Below, in pieces: positions 23,914 to 31,834 of a DNA stretch of 64,000 nt. A program made the position numbers and the translations under genes. The notes below the pieces were generated by a model. That model was not told the origin of the DNA, searched no databases, and was given only the letters and a program-made list of their open reading frames with translations. Each line of letters begins with the position of its first letter. Position 1 is the stretch's first letter. The stretch comes from Phascolarctobacterium sp. (GTDB lineage: Bacteria > Bacillota > Negativicutes > Acidaminococcales > Acidaminococcaceae), in assembly GCA_003150755.1 (NCBI GenBank), contig QAMT01000022.1, positions 25,767 through 89,766 on the forward strand. The letters are read 5' to 3'.

Positions 23914-24457
23914 AATTTTAACCGCTTCCGTTATGTTAATTGCCGCCCTTGCCATTGCCGGTTGCGGTGGCGGAGATAAATTCGCGGGGAACTGGGTTAG
24001 CACTAAAAATAGTACATTTAGCAAATTCGATGGTTCTGATTATAGGCAATTAAAAATTGAGAAAAACGGTGATTCTTACCTTTTAACTGAAACTAACAAC
24101 CATTACAATTTAAAAGAAAAGAAAATCGGAAATAAGGGATTTCTACCTATCTTCGATGCAACTTTCGTATGGGAAACTAAAAAGCCGACCCAAACTTCCG
24201 CAAAACTGCGTGATGAAAACACACTCGTGGTTGATGGAACTATGAATATGGCAACAATTACTTACGTTGAAAAAGACGGCACACTTTTAGTAGGCAAACA
24301 GGTTTACAGCAAAGAAAAAGAAGGTAATATGCAGAAATTTAAAGAAGAAGAACAAAAACGCCTGCAAGCCCTATATGATGCTGACGATATGGGTTTTTAT
24401 CATAAAGAAAGCTTTAATAGCTTCGGTTTTTCGGATGCTCCGACAGATAAAAAATAA
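23897..24457 (+). CDS. small lipoprotein in the conjugation module
   Basis: About 186 residues with a type II signal peptide: MNKIFKILTASVMLIAALAI followed by the lipobox AGC. The mature part reads GNWVSTKN early and KQVYSKEKEGNM later, a beta-rich fold resembling small lipocalin-like or DUF-type lipoproteins. ATG 23897 lies nine bases after GGAGG, whereas the ATG at 23891 is only three bases away. It is co-expressed with the regulator. A lipoprotein beside mating-pore genes could serve as entry-exclusion factor or VirB7-like stabiliser; the sequence alone does not decide. Confidence 0.7.
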   Translation: MNKIFKILTASVMLIAALAIAGCGGGDKFAGNWVSTKNSTFSKFDGSDYRQLKIEKNGDSYLLTETNNHYNLKEKKIGNKGFLPIFDATFVWETKKPTQTSAKLRDENTLVVDGTMNMATITYVEKDGTLLVGKQVYSKEKEGNMQKFKEEEQKRLQALYDADDMGFYHKESFNSFGFSDAPTDKK

Positions 24458-24470
24458 AAATATCGGTATA

Positions 24471-24503
24471 AATACCAAGTATTCATCTGAATACTTGGTA
24501 TTT
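24471..24503. terminator. bidirectional terminator between convergent units
   Basis: AATACCAAGTATTCA pairs perfectly with TGAATACTTGGTATT around two bases, followed by six T. It separates the plus-strand lipoprotein from the end of the minus-strand conjugation operon. Confidence 0.88.
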
Positions 24504-24510
24504 TTTATTT

Positions 24511-25269
24511 TCAAAACTTTCTGAAGCCAAAATTTTCAGATGAAGAAGTATTAACTACCTCATCAAATTGTGTTGGATTATATGGGTCATAGCTATAAAA
24601 AGCACCTGCTTTGGCTTTTTCCTGTTCCATGCGGTTCAGCGCATACGCTTCTTCCCTACTCTGCAAACTATCAGCAATATTAGTTGCTTCTGCTCGTACC
24701 ATATCAATATTATTGGCTGCCTGAATAATTGCAGCTACATTATTTTTTTGCCGTTCCGTCAAATTACCGGTATCTTCACTTTCAAGCATTGCACGCACTG
24801 CGTCATTACGAGTATAATTACGATTTGCAAGGTCAGCTTCAGCTAAAATGATTTCTGCTTTTCTCTGTTTTGCTTCCTTTAAAATTTCACTCTCATAATC
24901 GCCAAAATCTTCAAGCGCATCAGAAACGTCATGTGCTTTATATGTCTTAAAATCCTCATAATCTTTATGAACATTTATAATCGATGCACCATTGAGCAAA
25001 TCATTCATGCTTTCTGCCGCTTCGTTATAACGTCCAATAAGCTGGCTTAAATTAGTGCCGGTATTAAATATTCCTTGATTTTTCAATTTTTGTAAGCTAT
25101 TACTTACATTTTTTATCATTTCTGCCGTTTCTTTCACACTATCAACAAAACGAGTAACATCAAAAACATGGTCGCCCGGTTTAATCGGCCGCCATTTTGC
25201 TGATGCTACCGGCAAGCTAACAAATAATCCAGCAATAATCAACAAAGTTATTTTTTTACCGAGCTTCAT
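24511..25269 (-). CDS. VirB5/TrbJ-like conjugal transfer protein (second copy)
   Basis: About 252 residues with a signal peptide (MKLGKKITLLIIAGLFVSLP ... ASA). The mature part is almost entirely helical, with FVDSVKETAEMIKNVSNSLQ and repeated short helices as in TrbJ/VirB5 proteins, which sit at the pilus tip or periplasm. ATG 25269 follows GGGTGG; the ORF extends ten codons further but without a ribosome site. It is the last gene of the minus-strand transfer operon. A second TrbJ-like gene lies at 27846, so the two may play different roles. Confidence 0.75.
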   Translation of the reverse strand: MKLGKKITLLIIAGLFVSLPVASAKWRPIKPGDHVFDVTRFVDSVKETAEMIKNVSNSLQKLKNQGIFNTGTNLSQLIGRYNEAAESMNDLLNGASIINVHKDYEDFKTYKAHDVSDALEDFGDYESEILKEAKQRKAEIILAEADLANRNYTRNDAVRAMLESEDTGNLTERQKNNVAAIIQAANNIDMVRAEATNIADSLQSREEAYALNRMEQEKAKAGAFYSYDPYNPTQFDEVVNTSSSENFGFRKF

Positions 25270-25285
25270 TGTTACCACCCTTTCA

Positions 25286-26701
25286 TCAACCCATATCAAA
25301 TTTACCGCCCATAAGACCAGCTATTTTCGCGGGAACGATACCCGTTAAGAACGCCAAACTTAAAAGAGCAAGGCAAAGATGAGTAAATTTTGTCACAACC
25401 TCACCGTCCATATACTGAACATGTCCGGCAGCATCCGTTAGTGCAAACAAATTGCCCGGAGCCGCGTCCTGCACAAGTGATACGGCCATCCAAACCATAA
25501 CCGAAGTTACAAGCAGTTCTATTGTTACCGCTAACAAATGCCCAACCGTTCCTTCCGGCATAAATTTAAGAAAATGCAACTGCGCAAACGGCAGTGTAAC
25601 AATATTGAGTGCTGCCGTTATGTAAAAATCAACATAAATCAGGGCAATACGCAGAGCCAGCAATATATAAATTATTATCGTAACCCAAGATAAAATAAAT
25701 ATCGGCAAAATGTACTGCAAATTCATCATAAAATCATAAGATTTGTAACTTGCAATTTTATTTAGTGCTGGTGTCAGCATAAACACACATTTTTGAATAA
25801 GCAACTGCGGCTGTGATATATTTTGCTCGATTGTGTCCATATCGCCTGTATACGTTCCGGATACAGAGCTAACCATACTCAAAAATATATCATTAACAAT
25901 TAACTGCCAGTTAAAAAATATGAAAAAGATTAAAGCATATTTAAAAACTTTACGCAGTAATGTCATCATAGAAAATTGCAGTCCTGAAATAATAATCGGC
26001 AATGTCAAATCAATAACAGCAAGCACTACAAGTATGCCAAGCATAGCTGGTCTCAAATAACCGAAAGCCTCACTGGCTGCTTCACTGTAATATTTAATAT
26101 CCTTATTAACATTGCTGCCAATTTGATACATAGATTCGACGCCCCAAGGCAGCGCAACATTATCACTGCCCATAGCAGCTCCACCAATGCCGGTATTGCC
26201 ATCACCACTCGGAAACAAATTGCCGGAAAGGTCAACGCCGATTGCAGCGAGATAAGGTACGGGGTCAATTTGAGCGCCAACAGCATAACCAGTGCCGTCA
26301 AATACTTCTATGTGAGCATGTGGACCAGTAGAAAAACCCAGCGGGCCATTATAAGCATCTCCACCGGAAATGCCTATAACCGTGCCTTCGGCCACATAAC
26401 CAGTCGGGCAGTCAAGCGTATCTTCGCGGCAATCACCTACAAAATAAGTAATTCCATTGGCTGTATCTATCTGTACCCAATAAATATAGCCGTTACCGCT
26501 GCCATGCGTTACATAGCCGCCGGTCGGTGCAAGTATGGGCGTACCACTGCCAAGTGCCACATCAACACCGGCATGAGTATGCCCAAAATGGTTTCCTTCC
26601 GCAAACGGGCTTGTAACAATACCACCCGGAATTAGAGGTGCAGCACTGCCGCATACTGGCGACAATATTAAAAACATCAAAAATATAAATTTAATTATCA
26701 T
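25286..26701 (-). CDS. M23 metallopeptidase fused to a VirB6/TrbL-like membrane domain
   Basis: About 471 residues. After a signal peptide (1-20) comes a LytM/M23 peptidase domain: HTHAGVD (residues 41-47, H-x3-D zinc ligands) and GPHAHIEVF (His128 and His130). The second half, from about residue 230, has five to six membrane segments and resembles the polytopic core of VirB6/TrbL. M23 enzymes cut peptidoglycan cross-bridges; here one would open the wall exactly at the channel, replacing the separate VirB1 lytic transglycosylase, which is absent from the module. ATG 26701 overlaps the TrbL stop; longer in-frame starts lack a signal sequence. The fusion is seen directly; its role is inferred. 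Confidence 0.8.
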   Translation of the reverse strand: MIIKFIFLMFLILSPVCGSAAPLIPGGIVTSPFAEGNHFGHTHAGVDVALGSGTPILAPTGGYVTHGSGNGYIYWVQIDTANGITYFVGDCREDTLDCPTGYVAEGTVIGISGGDAYNGPLGFSTGPHAHIEVFDGTGYAVGAQIDPVPYLAAIGVDLSGNLFPSGDGNTGIGGAAMGSDNVALPWGVESMYQIGSNVNKDIKYYSEAASEAFGYLRPAMLGILVVLAVIDLTLPIIISGLQFSMMTLLRKVFKYALIFFIFFNWQLIVNDIFLSMVSSVSGTYTGDMDTIEQNISQPQLLIQKCVFMLTPALNKIASYKSYDFMMNLQYILPIFILSWVTIIIYILLALRIALIYVDFYITAALNIVTLPFAQLHFLKFMPEGTVGHLLAVTIELLVTSVMVWMAVSLVQDAAPGNLFALTDAAGHVQYMDGEVVTKFTHLCLALLSLAFLTGIVPAKIAGLMGGKFDMG

Positions 26702-26702
26702 A

Positions 26703-27827
26703 TTATTTATCCGAATCTGAAAAATTCTGCTTTTTAAACTGACGGAACCAAGGCGGAGCATCCGCGCCGCCAGTTTGCGAATCGTAAAAATCACGATTAG
26801 TCGAATAATTACGCCCTACACGGGTACGGTTAGCAAAATATTGGCCAGCTGCGTATGTCGCAGTGCTGCCCAATGCACCAACAATACCTGCGCCACCGGC
26901 ACGCGACGCAGCATAAGTTTTGGCAAGGCCGCTTGCACTGCCAGCAAGGGAGCTTAAAACACCCGCTCCGGCAGCAGAACCGGCTAAAGCACCTGTAAAA
27001 CTGCCGAGCGTAGAGCTTAATACATTACCTGCATCAAGCGTAGGTGTACCGCTCATAATATTCGCAGCAAGGGAAGGTATTTTCCATACCAAAAGGCCAA
27101 GCGTAAACATAGCAAGCGATTGCTTCAATAAAATTGCAAAATCTTCTTCAGCTGATAACGAAAGAGTGCCCATGTAACTTAATGTTAAGCCTACCATAAA
27201 ATACATAACCATCAGCTTAACGCCAAAGGCAAAGACGGCCGACACCATACGCTGAAACATAAACGAAGTTTGACGAAGTACGCCAAAAGGCAGCAAAATT
27301 ACGCCCAAGCTGGCAAAAATATTAAATTCAATTTTTGTAAGCAAAATTTGAAAAGCCATGAAAAAGAACGCTGCAATAGTAAAAAACATAGCAATCAAAT
27401 ACATAAACAATTTACCAAGGCCGCCATTTGACATAATACTGATTTCATGAAAGGCTTTAAACAAATCTTTGCAGGCAGTAAAGCCCATATCCAAAACATT
27501 ACTCGGCCCTAACATATCGGCAGATATTGTCATACCTGCGCCTGTAAGGCCTGCCATTTGAAAGGAACGTAAAAGGGCAGAGTTAATATCGGGGAAATAC
27601 GCCAGCAGGAAAACGAAAAAGCCTATTTTCATAACCTTGCCTATCATTTCCGACATACGGAAATAACCGTCATATAATGCCCACGTTGCGCAAATATCAA
27701 TAATGCCGAGTACGGTTAAAAGTTCCTTTGCATGTGGTACAAGGGCTAAAAAACCCATTATGCTATTGCGTTCAAAAAATTCCAGGAGTGCATTTAAAAA
27801 ATTACCATCGGAAAAATCTATACCCAT
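26703..27827 (-). CDS. trbL: P-type conjugative transfer protein TrbL (VirB6)
   Basis: A 374-residue polytopic inner-membrane protein with five to six membrane segments in the first 250 residues and a small-residue-rich C-terminus (GSFTGALAGSAAGAGVLSSL) ending in a charged cytoplasmic or periplasmic tail. This is the TrbL/VirB6 layout; the protein forms part of the inner-membrane channel for the transferred strand. It sits between the trbJ-like gene and the M23 fusion, which itself has a VirB6-like second half, so the module has two VirB6-type proteins. Confidence 0.82.
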   Translation of the reverse strand: MGIDFSDGNFLNALLEFFERNSIMGFLALVPHAKELLTVLGIIDICATWALYDGYFRMSEMIGKVMKIGFFVFLLAYFPDINSALLRSFQMAGLTGAGMTISADMLGPSNVLDMGFTACKDLFKAFHEISIMSNGGLGKLFMYLIAMFFTIAAFFFMAFQILLTKIEFNIFASLGVILLPFGVLRQTSFMFQRMVSAVFAFGVKLMVMYFMVGLTLSYMGTLSLSAEEDFAILLKQSLAMFTLGLLVWKIPSLAANIMSGTPTLDAGNVLSSTLGSFTGALAGSAAGAGVLSSLAGSASGLAKTYAASRAGGAGIVGALGSTATYAAGQYFANRTRVGRNYSTNRDFYDSQTGGADAPPWFRQFKKQNFSDSDK

Positions 27828-27845
27828 AATCTTTTACCTCACCAC

Positions 27846-28646
27846 TTACCAATTTACCGTAGATGCTCCGTACCGGCTCCAAGGGTCGTCCAAAGCAGCA
27901 GTCTTACTTGTAGTATCAAGTGCGCTGATTGCTGCTTCTTCCGCTTCGGCACGTTTTTGAGCAAGTATCATATCATTTTGCCTTACAGTAATAGCTGCTT
28001 GGTCAGCTTCTATTTTTTGTTTATGGTCAAGTGCCCGCAGCGCAAGTTCAATTCTTTTAATATTCGCAGTAACACCGGCAATCTGATTACTTATTTGCTG
28101 TCCCTGCTTGTTGCCTTCTATATTCTCATTTTGTTCGAGCAAATCATCAAGCATGGCCTGGTTATCGTCAAGTTCCTGCATCAATTTTTGATAAGCTACA
28201 AGCGACTGTTTATTATCTTCAGACTGTTCTTCTTGTAAATTTGTAATAATGGCTAAATGATTGCGTTCACTTATTATCCAGTCGTCACTGTTATTCAAAA
28301 CCGGAAATTTATTTTCCCAATATTGCCGTATTGTATTTTCTGTGGCATTTTCTGAAAATACAATAGTGCTATTCAATGTATTATTGATGCTGCGTATACT
28401 ATTATTTATGCCATTGGTATATTGCCGCAGAACCGATGTAGGCAGCGATGCTAATTCTTTAGCTTGCAAAGTTATTTGCTCTGCCGTCTGCGACACGAGC
28501 TTTGCTGTTTCGGTATATGTTTTTAATTGTTGGGCAATATTTTGGCTGTCAATAACAGGTATGGCAGCCTGCGTTGTTGCTATGCCTGCACCTATTACCG
28601 TACCCATAATAGCAGCAGCAGCCAAGAATTTACCGGTTTTATTCAT
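27846..28646 (-). CDS. trbJ: TrbJ/VirB5-like conjugal transfer protein
   Basis: A 266-residue exported protein: signal peptide MNKTGKFLAAAAIMGTVIGA ... TQA, then a fully helical mature part with IDSQNIAQQLKTYTETAKLV and repeated coiled-coil helices, as expected for TrbJ/VirB5. It acts in the periplasm or at the pilus tip. The start is preceded by GGGAGA. A 68-bp hyphenated palindrome lies 51 bases upstream and may hold its promoter. Confidence 0.8.
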   Translation of the reverse strand: MNKTGKFLAAAAIMGTVIGAGIATTQAAIPVIDSQNIAQQLKTYTETAKLVSQTAEQITLQAKELASLPTSVLRQYTNGINNSIRSINNTLNSTIVFSENATENTIRQYWENKFPVLNNSDDWIISERNHLAIITNLQEEQSEDNKQSLVAYQKLMQELDDNQAMLDDLLEQNENIEGNKQGQQISNQIAGVTANIKRIELALRALDHKQKIEADQAAITVRQNDMILAQKRAEAEEAAISALDTTSKTAALDDPWSRYGASTVNW

Positions 28647-28696
28647 GCTAACATCTCCCTTTCATCATATAATACAAAATATGTACTCATATTTTT

Positions 28697-28764
28697 CATA
28701 CGTTTATATGTAACCTATGTAACGTATGAAATATATGGAAACATAGCTTACATATGAATATATG
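28697..28764. repeat. 68-bp hyphenated palindrome, copy 1
   Basis: Two 23-base arms (28697-28719 and 28742-28764) that are inverted complements at about 18 of 23 positions, around a 22-base spacer containing GTATG and AATATATGGAAA. A second copy with perfect arms and a nearly identical spacer is at 29805-29872. The pair brackets mazEF and a small gene. Confidence 0.8.
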
Positions 28765-28868
28765 AAACAAATTATTTTATTTTTATATTGCCTTTCCCTT
28801 TCTTGAAATATATAATATATATAGGATATATTATATATTCAATTGTTTTAAAAGGATGTGATATAACT

Positions 28869-29108
28869 ATGCAACAGACAGCAACTTTAACAAAATGGGG
28901 TACTAGCCAAGGCATCCGCATACCGAAAGAAATTGCTGAATTAACCAAACTTAAAATTGGTGATGAAGTATCCATTACCGCTGACGAAAACCAGATAATT
29001 ATTAAAAAATCTATCAAACGAGTTTCCCTGAAAGAATTATTCAACGGTTACTCCGAAAATTACAAACCGGAAGAAGTCAAATGGGGTACTGTGGGAAAGG
29101 AAATATAA
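28869..29108 (+). CDS. mazE: MazE-type antitoxin (AbrB fold)
   Basis: A 79-residue antitoxin with the swapped-hairpin AbrB DNA-binding fold: LTKWGTSQGIRIPKEIAEL followed by GDEVSITADENQIIIKK. The C-terminal tail (SLKELFNGYSENYKPEEVKW) wraps the toxin. It binds its own promoter and neutralises MazF. ATG 28869 follows AAAAGGATG. Its stop codon is directly followed by the mazF ATG. The pair lies on the plus strand against the transfer operon, so it arrived as a unit. Confidence 0.93.
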   Translation: MQQTATLTKWGTSQGIRIPKEIAELTKLKIGDEVSITADENQIIIKKSIKRVSLKELFNGYSENYKPEEVKWGTVGKEI

Positions 29109-29453
29109 ATGCTCTATACAATAAACCAAGTTCCCAAACAAAGGGATATTATTCTATTAAATTTTGACCCGCAAGCCGGTACTGAAATTAAGAAAAGACG
29201 TCCCGCCGTGGTTTTAAGTCCGGCAGAATTTCAGCAACTCACCGGTTTTGCCGTTGTTGCTCCAATAACTTCAACTGAACGTAATTTCCCGCTACATGTA
29301 AAAGTAACGGATTGCAACACTCATGGTGAAATATTATGCGAACAGTTCCGCAGTGTCGATTTTGTAAGCCGTGACTGGGAAAAAGTTGATACACTTCCGT
29401 TAGAACAGTTTTTACTGGTACAGCAGCGTATTGCCGCTATACTTGACATTTAA
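29109..29453 (+). CDS. mazF: MazF-type endoribonuclease toxin
   Basis: A 114-residue PemK/MazF toxin: QRDIILLNFDPQAGTEIKKR with the catalytic-loop Arg, RPAVVLSPAEF, VVAPITSTERNFP, CEQFRSVDFVSRD. It cleaves mRNA at short motifs once MazE is degraded. The pair stabilises the mobile element by post-segregational killing. A GGAAAGGA site inside the end of mazE serves its start. A terminator overlaps its stop. Confidence 0.94.
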   Translation: MLYTINQVPKQRDIILLNFDPQAGTEIKKRRPAVVLSPAEFQQLTGFAVVAPITSTERNFPLHVKVTDCNTHGEILCEQFRSVDFVSRDWEKVDTLPLEQFLLVQQRIAAILDI

Positions 29454-29481
29454 CACGGGTGCTTATGCACCTGTGTTTTTA
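29453..29481 (+). terminator. terminator of mazEF
   Basis: ACACGGGTGC pairs with GCACCTGTGT around TTAT and is followed by five T. It begins at the mazF stop codon. Confidence 0.85.
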
Positions 29482-29675
29482 TACGCATTATCATAACCAT
29501 TAAGAGCCGTTTCGGCTATGTCAATTACATTCTTGGCAATATTATTGGCTTCTTTATAAGCGTTAATGCTGCGTTCAAATAGTTTAATCAATTTATCAAT
29601 AAGCTGTTGCTGCTCATTTAGCTGGCGTTCCAGTTCGGCAATCCGCTTTTTTTCTTTTAATCCGAATAATGACAT
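29463..29675 (-). CDS. small coiled-coil protein in the transfer operon
   Basis: A 70-residue, entirely helical protein (KKRIAELERQLNEQQQLIDK, then IAKNVIDIAETALNGYDNAY) with heptad spacing and no signal peptide or membrane segment. It is convergent with mazF, sharing the terminator region. It lies between the adhesin and trbJ, where P-type systems often have a small entry-exclusion gene (trbK), but the lipobox of TrbK is missing. Function unknown. ATG 29675 is chosen; a TTG nine bases upstream is weaker. Confidence 0.55.
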   Translation of the reverse strand: MSLFGLKEKKRIAELERQLNEQQQLIDKLIKLFERSINAYKEANNIAKNVIDIAETALNGYDNAYKNTGA

Positions 29676-29764
29676 TTTAATCAACTTCTTTCTTTCAATT
29701 ATTTTTTTATCTTTTTTCTGCCGTAACAGAGCATTTCATTGAATATAAATAACCTTTTTAGAAT

Positions 29765-29796
29765 CGGCAGGCGCATAAGCGCCTGCTGTTTTTCAA
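29765..29796 (+). terminator. hairpin with T run upstream of the small coiled-coil gene
   Basis: GCAGGCG-CATAAG-CGCCTGC followed by a T-rich tail on the plus strand. It may stop read-through from mazEF into the adhesin region. Confidence 0.6.
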
Positions 29797-29804
29797 TAAC
29801 TTCT

Positions 29805-29872
29805 TATATATTTATATGTAAACTATGAATTGTATGTAATATATGGAAACATAGTTTACATATAAATATATA
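29805..29872. repeat. 68-bp hyphenated palindrome, copy 2 (perfect arms)
   Basis: Arms 29805-29827 and 29850-29872 are exact inverted complements over 23 bases. The 22-base spacer again contains GTATG and AATATATGGAAA, shared with copy 1 at 28697-28764. Such a symmetrical AT-rich site could be an operator, a recombination site or an extruding cruciform. Confidence 0.85.
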
Positions 29873-29883
29873 AAATTATGGAT

Positions 29884-29908
29884 AAGCAGCCGGAAACCCG
29901 GCTGCTTA
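29884..29908. terminator. hairpin after the adhesin gene
   Basis: AAGCAGCCGG pairs with CCGGCTGCTT around a short loop, six bases past the adhesin stop on the minus strand. T run is weak on both sides. Confidence 0.55.
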
Positions 29909-29913
29909 TTTTA

Positions 29914-31809
29914 TTATTTGCTTTCAGCAGTCTGTTCTGCTTTCAATTCCATAACCATTGCTTTGAGTTCCGCAAGTTCAGCCTGCATTTCAGCATTATC
30001 TTCTGCCATTTCAGCATTGGCAGCGGTAAGCATTACAATCTGTTCCTGCATCTGTTTTTTGCTGGAGCGTTTTACTGCATTCGGGCCATCAAGCGCAAAG
30101 CTGATACCAAGCGTAGCCATGTTTTCACGGTTGCCAAAAGTTCCGCCTAAATTAAACATAGTGCGGTCATCCGGACGGTAGAACATACCAAGAGCCATAG
30201 CACTTGCACCTTGATAGCTACCTACTGCGGCAGCAAAATTAAGTTTCTGGTCCTCATCGAAATCAAGCGGATGCAAGCCAGCAAGAGCTGCGGCATTGGC
30301 ACCGGCGGTATCAATGCGGTTATCCAAACGGCTGATTTCACCGGTCAGTGATTTCCCGCCGTTAAAGATTAAATCAGGTGCGTAAAGATTGCCACCAAAA
30401 TGTCCTTCGCCACCTACATAAAGGTCATGGTCAATATTAGTGCTGCCGGTTACATGCAGGTTTGATTCAGCGCCGGGAACACCGGGAACGCCGATAACAG
30501 TATCACCGGCGATATACATATTGCCGGGGCGGTCAGGGACACCGTTTCCGTCGTCGTCAACGCCATCGAAACCAACGTATGTATCGCCACCAAGGTTTGC
30601 GTTGCCAGTAACGTCAAGGTCAGAACGGTCAACTACTGCACCATCTTCATCGCGACTGCCTACAATGGTATCACCAGTCAAGTTTGAATCACCGGCCACA
30701 TTCAAATCGCCAGGACGGTCAGCCGTACCATCACCATCTTCGTCTACACCGTCATAACCGATATTGGTATCTCCGCCAAGATTGGAATTACCGGTTACAT
30801 CGAGGTCGGATGCTTGTTCTACATTGCCCTGTTCATCGCGGATACCAACAGTTGTATTGCCGGCAACATCAAGGTCACCGTAACGGTCAGCAGTGCCGTC
30901 ACCATCTTCATCTACGCCGTCAAAACCAACTTCGGTATCACCGCCCAAATTAGCATCACCAGTTACGTCAAGGTCAGAATAGTCAGTTACGTTACCTTCA
31001 TCGTCACGGTCACCTACAATGGTATCTCCGGTAAGGTTTGAATCACCGCTGACATTAAGGTTACCATAAATATTACCATTACCAGCAACATTCAAATCGC
31101 CAGGACGGTCAACTTCGCCGTCGCCATCTTCATCAACGCCGTCATAACCTACATTGGCATCTCCACCTAAATCACTGTTACCAGCCACTTCTAAATTACC
31201 AGGACGGTCAGGTTCACCATTTCCATCAGTATCAACACCGTCTTTGCCGATGCTCATATCTCCGCCGACATTACCATCACCATCAATATTACCGTCACCG
31301 GCAACATTAAGGTCACCAGGGCGGTCAGGAGTGCCATCACCATCTTCGTCTACACCTCCGCTACCAATAGTAACATCACCATTAAATTTATCATCTAATG
31401 CTTGCTGCAACTCATCTTCCGACATGCCACCACTACCTAATAATGTAAAATATCTATCAGTAGTATAATAAGAAGTGTATCTTTCTAAAAGATACCAATT
31501 ACCACCAGTTAAAGTTGTCCAAGCATCATGATATGAACCGTCTTGAAAGTAAGGTGCATAATACGTTTCATCATTAGCACACCAATATAAGTAAAAGTCG
31601 TGTTGTCCATCGTTGCCAGCGTCACCCATGCCGTCATTATAATCGCTAATCCAAACACTAAAAGAAGAAGAAAAATCGGGTGTTGTTAAATAGCCATAAC
31701 GGTCAGCGAAGGCGTTATTACTAAATAAGGTATTTAAAGATACTGCCAGTAGACTTGCCATAACTAGAGTATTAAGTTTTTTGTTTTTCATATTCTTCCA
31801 TAAACTCAT
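29914..31809 (-). CDS. YadA-type trimeric autotransporter adhesin with DxDGDG repeats
   Basis: About 631 residues. A signal peptide (MSLWKNMKNKKLNTLVMASL ... AFA) leads to an aromatic-rich head (about 40-130). A stalk follows (about 145-470) of repeated units VDEDGDGTPDRPGDLNVAG and GDSNLTGDTIVG, whose D-x-D-G-D/N-G pattern matches calcium-binding loops. Next come a short coiled coil (GEISRLDNRIDTAGANAAAL), the four-strand YadA anchor (LNFAAAVGSYQGASAMALGM ... NLGGTFG), and then an unusual extra coiled-coil tail (about 70 residues). It is made within the virB operon, between virB4 and trbJ, so it is probably a mating-contact adhesin. ATG 31809 follows AAGGAAG. The tail after the anchor is atypical, as YadA proteins normally end with the last strand. 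Confidence 0.82.
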   Translation of the reverse strand: MSLWKNMKNKKLNTLVMASLLAVSLNTLFSNNAFADRYGYLTTPDFSSSFSVWISDYNDGMGDAGNDGQHDFYLYWCANDETYYAPYFQDGSYHDAWTTLTGGNWYLLERYTSYYTTDRYFTLLGSGGMSEDELQQALDDKFNGDVTIGSGGVDEDGDGTPDRPGDLNVAGDGNIDGDGNVGGDMSIGKDGVDTDGNGEPDRPGNLEVAGNSDLGGDANVGYDGVDEDGDGEVDRPGDLNVAGNGNIYGNLNVSGDSNLTGDTIVGDRDDEGNVTDYSDLDVTGDANLGGDTEVGFDGVDEDGDGTADRYGDLDVAGNTTVGIRDEQGNVEQASDLDVTGNSNLGGDTNIGYDGVDEDGDGTADRPGDLNVAGDSNLTGDTIVGSRDEDGAVVDRSDLDVTGNANLGGDTYVGFDGVDDDGNGVPDRPGNMYIAGDTVIGVPGVPGAESNLHVTGSTNIDHDLYVGGEGHFGGNLYAPDLIFNGGKSLTGEISRLDNRIDTAGANAAALAGLHPLDFDEDQKLNFAAAVGSYQGASAMALGMFYRPDDRTMFNLGGTFGNRENMATLGISFALDGPNAVKRSSKKQMQEQIVMLTAANAEMAEDNAEMQAELAELKAMVMELKAEQTAESK

Positions 31810-31834
31810 AATAATTGCTTCCTTTCTATAAATT

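Noticed and set aside
30480..31400. Array-like repeats on the minus strand
   Set aside because: These are coding repeats of the adhesin stalk in frame with signal peptide and anchor, not an RNA or CRISPR array.
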